Below, piece after piece: positions 58,404 to 64,000 of a stretch of 64,000 nt of DNA. Made by a program: the position numbers and the translations under genes. Positions within the stretch are counted from its first letter, which is position 1, and each line of letters opens with the position of its first letter. This DNA is from Cryptomeria japonica (taxonomy: Eukaryota > Streptophyta > Pinopsida > Cupressales > Cupressaceae): the NCBI RefSeq assembly GCF_030272615.1, contig NC_081414.1, positions 577,001 to 641,000 of the forward strand, in the 5' to 3' direction. The notes below the pieces were generated by a model, which was not told the origin of the DNA, searched no databases, and worked only from the letters and a program-made list of their open reading frames with translations.

Positions 58404-60873
58404 ATGGACACAAACAGGAATAAGGCGGATTGGAGAAAACCGTTACAGCCGTTAGAAGACAAGTTAGAGGGAGGGCGAAGAACTTCAGAATCAAGTGCAG
58501 ACATAGGCAAGCGAGTTTTGCCATCTGGTGTGCGTATTGCAGGCAACCTCAGGATGAGCAGCACTCAGAAAAGCAGGAAGCACCGTCCAAAAATCCAGTC
58601 AACAAAGGACAAGGAAGAGGTAACAACGGACAATATTGTGTTTGAGGGTCTTAATGGAATAGACTGCAGGAATTGGTGGGCGAAGACACCTCACGACGAC
58701 GCAATAGAGAAAAATCTTTGCCAGGCACAGGTACATTGGGTTGTCCAAATGCCAGTTTTCTGCATAAAAGATTTTGAGGTGGTTTTGTGTGCCATGATTG
58801 GTAGCTATGATAGACACCGCCAGCAGTCTGTATTTGACTATCAGCACCAGCGGATAACTGTTTCTTTCACGGCAAGCGAGTTCAGCAGGGTGTTTGGCAT
58901 AGCGGGGTTGAAAGGGAAAAAAATCGGTACTTCACAGAAAATCACTCCAGAAAACCGTGCCTCCTTGCTACAGTTGATGTTGCGGGATAACCTCACACAG
59001 GCAGAAAAAGATAGTCTCAAAAGTACCAGTAAGAGTAGGGAGGTCAAGAAAACATTTTTGGCGAAGGGAGTATGGCGATGCTGCTTGTTCGTAGTAAAGA
59101 GTCGCCTTACAGGTGCCAGTCGCGCGTCTGACATAGCTATTGCACAAATAGTGTTGATGAATGGGCTGCACAATGGGGTGGTGTATGATTGGGCATTATT
59201 GCTAGCGGATAGGATGGACGAGTTCATGACTCTATAGTACAAGAAATTTTACATGCCACATCACACCATTGGGTTATTTCTCGATGCAGTCTGCACGCAG
59301 ATCACCCCAGGCTCACAGCCATTGGTGCCACAGGGTCGTGTTGCACCGGACCAGCTGCCTATATTCTACTGGTCGCATTTGGATGTCTTGGCACATGGCG
59401 CGGAGGGACGTCTGGGCACTAAAAGGAAGAAGCCTGCCATGTCAGAAACAGAGTCCGACACAGAAGAGTTTGACGCAGAGGAGGATGCTGATAGCGGCAT
59501 GGAGGAATCTGTCGAGACCTCCAAGTTGAGCGGAGGGAGTTTTCGGTTGGCAGGTAGAGGGGGTGACTAGTTGCTTGAAGAGGAGGTAGTTGAATCGGCA
59601 GGCACATAAGGGTCCGTTCTTGCATCGCACCTGCTCGGGTCCAGTTTACACCAGCACACTTATCGGAGACTTGTCAGTTGGCGGTGCCACGGTCATTCGG
59701 AACAGTCAGCGTAATCACCACGGTGCCAGTACCTAGCTTTGGGCAGCCTCGGGTGACGATAGCTATGGCACCACCGAGGGTCGAGACCACAACAGGGATC
59801 GACTCTGGGGTGGCCTCAATTCAGCAGGATGGGCTGGGTATCTTGGCGAGTGCAGGGGCTTCCATGGAGTAGGATGTGTCGAGTGTGCCAGGTTATATGC
59901 AGGAGGTAATGATGGAAGGAGGCCCTCTCTAGGATGACCTCAGTGTTTGGTTGAGTCGTTACCAGCGCACACCCGTAGCACCTGTGGGGGAGGCCACTCT
60001 ATCTCTAGGCAGGGAGATGCATTCCCTGGATATCATTGATCTCGAGGAGGGGAGTTCTCCCAGTAGTAGGGCGCTTCAGAGGGTTGCTTCACCCTCGTCG
60101 GAGGTAGTAACCAGTCCTTACAGAGAGGAGGGGGTGCCCGTGGGAGTGCAGCAGGGTGTTGGAGAGTTTGAGCAGTTCATTGCCGAGATGATTCTAGGAG
60201 CATACGGCTTGTGACATCTGCGAGACTTCAGGAGGATGCCGCTATGGTTGAGTGGATGGAGAGGTTGTTGACCTTTGCCCGCACCGGATGCAGAGAAGAG
60301 TTTGGGAGGTGTTTTGAGTCTGCCGGGTGGCCTGAGACGGAGAACCTGGGGATGTTGGAGGCTTGGCGCCTCACTGAGGGGGTTAGCGAGACGCGGATGC
60401 AGTCCTTGTTGAGAGAGGTGGAGAATGCCTTCCGCGAAGGCTATCTTGAGCTCTAGAGGACACAACACATGGCATCCACAGCTGAGGCCTTGTGCGTAGC
60501 AGTAGTGACTGCTCGGGAGGAGCTGACTGCCAGATTTCGGGAGGTTGAGGCTACCATGGCACAGATTCAGACAACGATGGACATTCTGGTAGCAGATAAG
60601 TCTGCCTTTGTTATGCAGTTGGAAGAGGAAAGGGCATCCAGAGCGCGGTTAGAGACTCGATTGGTCAGTGCATTGGAGAGCGTGGACAAGAAGGATAAGG
60701 AGGTGTTGGAGGTAGCCTATATGGTAAAGACTGCAATGGAGAGGCAGAAGGTGGCAAAACAGGATCTGAAGAGGAGGACAGAGCAAGTGTACGAGCTGCA
60801 TGGGCGATTGGCGTCCACCACTACACCACCACTGGCGCCTTCTTCATCAGGGACACCCTCTGCACCCCCTTAG
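58404..60873 (+). pseudogene. E accessory ORF, plus-strand copy with full C-terminus
   Basis: Starts MDTNRNKADWRKPLQPLEDK. Core domain 58600-59300: NGIDCRNWWAKTP, ITVSFTASEFSRVFGIAGLK, VWRCCLFVVKSRLTGASRAS, IAQIVLMNGLHNGVVYDWAL, DRMDEFMTL then TAG (59237). This order (a VSFT...F..VFG motif, then a W...I...L..G helix pair) is the pattern of Transposase_32/plant-mobile-domain-like proteins carried by some plant gypsy elements. An acidic, serine-rich linker follows. A coiled coil at 60469-60873 (AREELTARFREVEATMAQIQ and onward) ends in TPPLAPSSSGTPSAPP. Stops at 59237, 59570, about 59607 and 59870, and frameshifts near 59640 and 60214, make it a pseudogene. It is followed by a polypurine-like tract and a 3' LTR, so it is the accessory ORF of a gypsy element related to G. 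Confidence 0.72.
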
Positions 60874-60926
60874 TTTTTGATTTTGGGTTTTGTAGTAAGC
60901 AATGTATTCTCCCCAGTTTGTTGTAA

Positions 60927-61045
60927 GTCGTCTGGAGATGACCTTCCCCAGTGATTTGTTGTTTTGGGTTTCAGTTTTGCTTGTACATCATTCCCATTTT
61001 GGTTGTCTGTCGTCCGGAGACGACATTTGTTTTTGGCGGGAATGA
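60927..61045 (+). promoter_or_regulatory. E element 16-bp palindromes and polypurine tract
   Basis: GTCGTCTGGAGATGAC (60927-60942) and GTCGTCCGGAGACGAC (61009-61024) are two copies of the palindrome also found beside the G polypurine tract. The G-rich TTTTTGGCGGGAATGA runs directly into the LTR. Confidence 0.65.
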
Positions 61046-61297
61046 TGTTGTCAGGTAATTAAGCATTAAGGTAAATTGTGTTAGCATCGACAGTTAACTC
61101 GTCGGTTGTCGACAGTTGGCACCGGTTAATTGACCAGACTCCTTTATATTGTATATGTTTCTAGTCTGTGGACATGCTATTGTAATGGAACATATTGCAA
61201 TCATTGTATGTACTGTCTTATTATGAATCAATAGAACACTTGTGAGTTCCATATATTCTGTGTACTTCTGTCATTTATGCAATGTCTTAACCTGACA
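61046..61297 (+). mobile_element. E element 3' LTR
   Basis: 252 bp, TGTTGTCAGG...AACCTGACA. Contains CTTTATATTGTATATG (TATA region, about 61142). Its start resembles the G LTR start TGTTGTCGGG. It abuts copia LTR sequence at 61298, so E inserted into a copia LTR. No 5' LTR was found. Confidence 0.65.
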
Positions 61298-61970
61298 CCC
61301 TACGGGGAAAACAAACATGAGCTTATCTTGGGAAAACCCTCCACCTGAGGGTGAAAAACCGAGCCCACTCAAAAATGAACTTTATTATATCTCTGAAAAT
61401 GAATACAACTGTTGATAGTTTCAGATTACTATCAATCACAATAAGATAAGTTTGATTCTCTACAAATCAATCATGACAATGAAGTCAAGTTATACATCTC
61501 ATATACATTCTATAAACCTTCATAAGACTGAAAACTTTGAACACAGAAAACATATAATATTACTGATCTGACATACTACATACACAATGTTCTCAACTCG
61601 CTACAAGACAAACAAGAGAAGCCAGCAATATATAACTATCCATCTGCTGAAGAAGAAGAGCCTCGAAAATGGAAGGCGATGAATATAAAGAATCGGAATT
61701 GCAAGTGAAGAGACTTCACGAAGGAAGAGGAAAAGACACTGACAACCACATCTTCACCGACAGCCACAACTTCACTGACAGCCACATAGACATGAAAAGT
61801 CACCAACAGCCACAAAGACATCTTCACCGACAAGAAACATGAAAAGAAAACGGAAGCCAATGAGCCGAAGCAGGATAAATAAAGGTAACTGAATCCACAA
61901 GATAAATAAGAGACGTTGCACTTTGGATCTCTAACGCAGCTATAACTTCAACAAATATGAATGTCAATAA
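61298..61970 (-). mobile_element. Copia 3' LTR, truncated
   Basis: The minus strand begins after the purine tract AAAGGGGGAGA (61971-61982). The LTR has a conserved GGGTTTTCCCAAG-type segment at its far end near 61330 and is cut by the E LTR at 61297. Confidence 0.55.
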
Positions 61971-62438
61971 TCTCCCCCTTTGGCATTGATGTCAAATCAC
62001 AAAACAATTCCACAACCAAAAAGAAACCAGAATCTGAAACACATCAAGTCTGACCAAAATGAAATCAGAATCTGAAAATGAAATGATATGAAACACTGTT
62101 GTCATAAAGCATCTGCAACATAGCTGACAAAACTCGAAACACTGAAGTCTACCAAATTGAATACATTGAAAGATCAAAATATCAAAACATTGTCAAAACA
62201 TCAAAACATTGTCAATCACCAAATCTGAATCAACAACATCACAACTATCTGAGTCGGAAAATTGGAAACCATCACAACCATCTGAATCTGAAAATACACA
62301 GCAAACTGAATCACCGCTATTTTCTCCCCCTTTGACATCAATGACAAAGGGATGGGGGATGAAAGATAGAAACAAGAATATACTCCCCCTAAGCAGATGT
62401 GAGTGTGAAGCTAAAGTTAGGACGGCAAAGGCCTCAAG
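61971..62438 (-). mobile_element. Copia 3' untranslated region with repeated purine tracts
   Basis: Three minus-strand copies of an AGGGGGAG-type tract at about 61971, 62324 and 62382. The first two lie in the context GATGTCAAAGGGGGAGA or GATGCCAAAGGGGGAGA. This multiplicity is typical of SIRE/Maximus-like copia elements. Confidence 0.55.
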
Positions 62439-62876
62439 CTATGAACGAAGAAGTTCAAAAGTTGCCGTAAAAAGAGGTTTCGTAAAGATATCAACCAACT
62501 GTTGTTTAGTATTAACATACTCATGACAAACTTCATGATCAACAACCCGTTCTTTGAAAAAATGATATTTGATAGAGATATACTTAGTGCGTGGATGAAG
62601 AACAAGATTTTTGGAAATGTTGATAGCACTAGAGTTATCACAAAATATTGAAACGAGACAATCAAATACCACCTTCAAATCTATGAGGGTTTGCTTCATC
62701 CACAAAACTTGTGTGCAACAAGAGGCAACAACAACATCTTCAGCCTCTGCTGTAGACAAAGTTACAGAATCCTGTTTCTTACTCAACCATGCAATTAGCC
62801 TGCTCTCCATAAGGAATGCACCACCACTTGGGCTGTTGATTTTCTTACATTACTAGGATCACAAGAATATGACAAG
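62439..62876 (-). pseudogene. Copia RNase H
   Basis: Minus-strand MESRLIAWLSKKQDSVTLST, AEAEDVVVASCCTQVLWMKQ, IFCDNSSAINISKNLVLHPR, IKYHFFKERVVDHEV and QQLVDIFTKPL are the complete C-terminal motif series of Ty1/copia RNase H. A 5-bp insertion breaks the frame just before GGAFLMES, and the upstream part is degenerate. Confidence 0.9.
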
Positions 62877-63740
62877 AAGATGACCATGCACAGTAATCAT
62901 AGGGTGTGCTTGTTGAACTGCGGGCAATGATTCAGATCATTGTTGCCCTCCCTACCATAGACTATATATTGATATCGTCTACCCTGAGCACGAAATTATG
63001 TCTCTAATATATATATTTCAAATACGAATAGCAAGATGATTAAGTACAAAGGCCAATGTGAATCGCTTCACTCCTTGAAGTTATATGCTTAGATCAATCT
63101 ACAATGTACAACTGTGTATGCTGTCCGTACTGCATTAATGTCTCCAACCTATGAAGAATGTTTTTGATCAGCCAAGTAGTGTATTCTCTCTCGGAAGGAA
63201 TGATTTTGTTGAAGATGATTGAATTCGATCTGCAATATATATGAAGGTCGATTTTTTGATTTATGTGCCTGATTGAAGATACCGATCACAGAATGAGAAT
63301 GTGTGCTTGAAGATGAGATCAATTTCTTTGCACAAAATTGTTCATGAACTGGTTGGATGATAATCCTATCTGCTGATAGTCTGATTTGCATATGATAACA
63401 ATGTTCGATCTTTATGGGGAGAGAACGATCTGTTGTATATTAATCGATCCATGGAGGAGAGGGATAACCGATCCACATATACCCATGCGTGGGTGTCTTC
63501 AAACAGCATGTCCACACCAAACAACATGTCTCGTTGTCAAGAGTCGGCTCTACATCAACCGATATGACTTTCTTCAAGGGTGATGGGTAAGACACTAATC
63601 GGTTTGGTTCATAACAATCATTATATTGCACATCTTAATTAATCGCTTAATGGTTATTATATTGACCATATAAAATGTGTAAGGCGGATAGGCCATTCAC
63701 ACATTTTCATGTGCCTCATCAGCTTGAAGGATCCGACCGT
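62877..63740. other. Unassigned insertion or remnant between two copia pol fragments
   Basis: No coding region recognised. It may be a solo LTR or other insertion, but ends and a target duplication could not be defined. Confidence 0.35.
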
Positions 63741-63750
63741 AGCAATTTCA

Positions 63751-64000
63751 TTAACGGGTGCTTCGTCTATCATCAACACAACCTGCCCAGTTGGCATCTA
63801 TATATGCTGTCAAGGTAAAATCATTAGTCCTAGGATACCATAAACCAAAATCTATAGTACCTTTGAGATACCTGAAAATCCATTTAACTGCATTAAGATG
63901 TGACACCTTAGGAGCGGCCTGAAAATGAACAACCATACAAATAGATTGCATAATATCATGTCTTGATGTTGTGAGATACAATAGATTGCCTATCAGTGAC
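63751..64000 (-). pseudogene. Copia RT/RNase H junction fragment
   Basis: Minus-strand LYLTTSRHDIMQSICMVVHF, QAAPKVSHLNAVKWIFRYLK, GTIDFGLWYP and AYIDANWAGCVDDRRST are the end of copia RT and start of RNase H. The fragment stops at RRST, the point where the RNase H at 62439-62876 starts with GGAF, and it continues beyond the window. Confidence 0.88.

Larger units (their letters stand above)
56491..59775. repeat. Large palindrome: head-to-head copies of the E accessory ORF
   Basis: Left arm 56491-58094 is inverted and about 1.6 kb. Spacer 58095-58180 is 86 bp. Right arm 58181-59775. The outermost matching bases are the GATAGCTAT stretches at about 56496 and 59758. The innermost are GGTTTGTGTGG and CCGCACAAACC. 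The protein translations of the arms differ at roughly one residue in eight. No target duplication flanks it. Confidence 0.85.

Noticed and set aside
56491-59775. DNA transposon with long terminal inverted repeats
   Set aside because: The arms contain coding sequence of a retrotransposon accessory ORF, have only an 86-bp spacer and no flanking target duplication.

Overview
This is plant nuclear DNA made almost entirely of nested, decayed retrotransposons. I see no bacterial operons, rRNA, tRNA or CRISPR array. The density of old LTR elements, the Tat/Ogre-like Ty3/gypsy families and the large number of solo LTRs suggest a very large plant genome, most likely a gymnosperm. That assignment is inference. 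I see only two short stretches that may be host coding sequence: a good exon candidate at 28438-28838 (+) and a broken fragment at about 53369-55107 (-).

Layout. 933-25978 is a four-level nest. A minus-strand copia LTR (933-2541 plus 25949-25978) contains gypsy element F (2542-25946). The 5' LTR of F contains solo LTR H (3096-20323, TSD ATATG). H contains the full-length gypsy element A (3289-18827, TSD AATGA). A has two 4.8-kb LTRs around a 5.9-kb gag-pol region. 26640-28160 is a minus-strand LINE remnant. 30568-46653 is a SINE-like repeat dimer split by solo LTR C (30824-46529). C is itself split by a 7.6-kb solo LTR B (33211-40801, TSD GAACC) and by a 1.7-kb solo LTR D (41514-43252, TSD CACGA). 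47129-53338 is a minus-strand gypsy element G (TSD ATCAT) that has lost its RT, RNase H and most of its integrase. 53594-54928 is solo LTR I (TSD AGCCA). 56491-59775 is a large palindrome of a retrotransposon accessory ORF (E), which runs on the plus side to a 3' LTR at 61046-61297. 61298-64000 holds minus-strand copia remnants.

Main observation. The LTRs of A, B and C are unusually long (4.8, 7.6 and about 6.4 kb). Each carries, inside the LTR and upstream of the LTR's own promoter, a large open reading frame for one homologous protein family. Its architecture is an N-terminal alpha-helical core, then a charged linker, then a coiled-coil/helical C-terminus. The B copy is intact (1059 codons from the preferred start). 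It has its own TATA box and a probable 5' UTR intron, and the LTR promoter and AATAAA signal lie downstream. The copies in A and C are pseudogenes. A more distant relative (E) occupies the usual accessory-ORF position, between pol and the 3' LTR, in the E/G family. Because the gene lies wholly inside the LTR, LTR-LTR recombination that makes a solo LTR leaves one complete copy of it. I know of no described plant system with this layout, though a literature search is needed to confirm that.

All family names are by eye from motifs. LTR boundaries were set from TG...CA ends plus target-site duplications.
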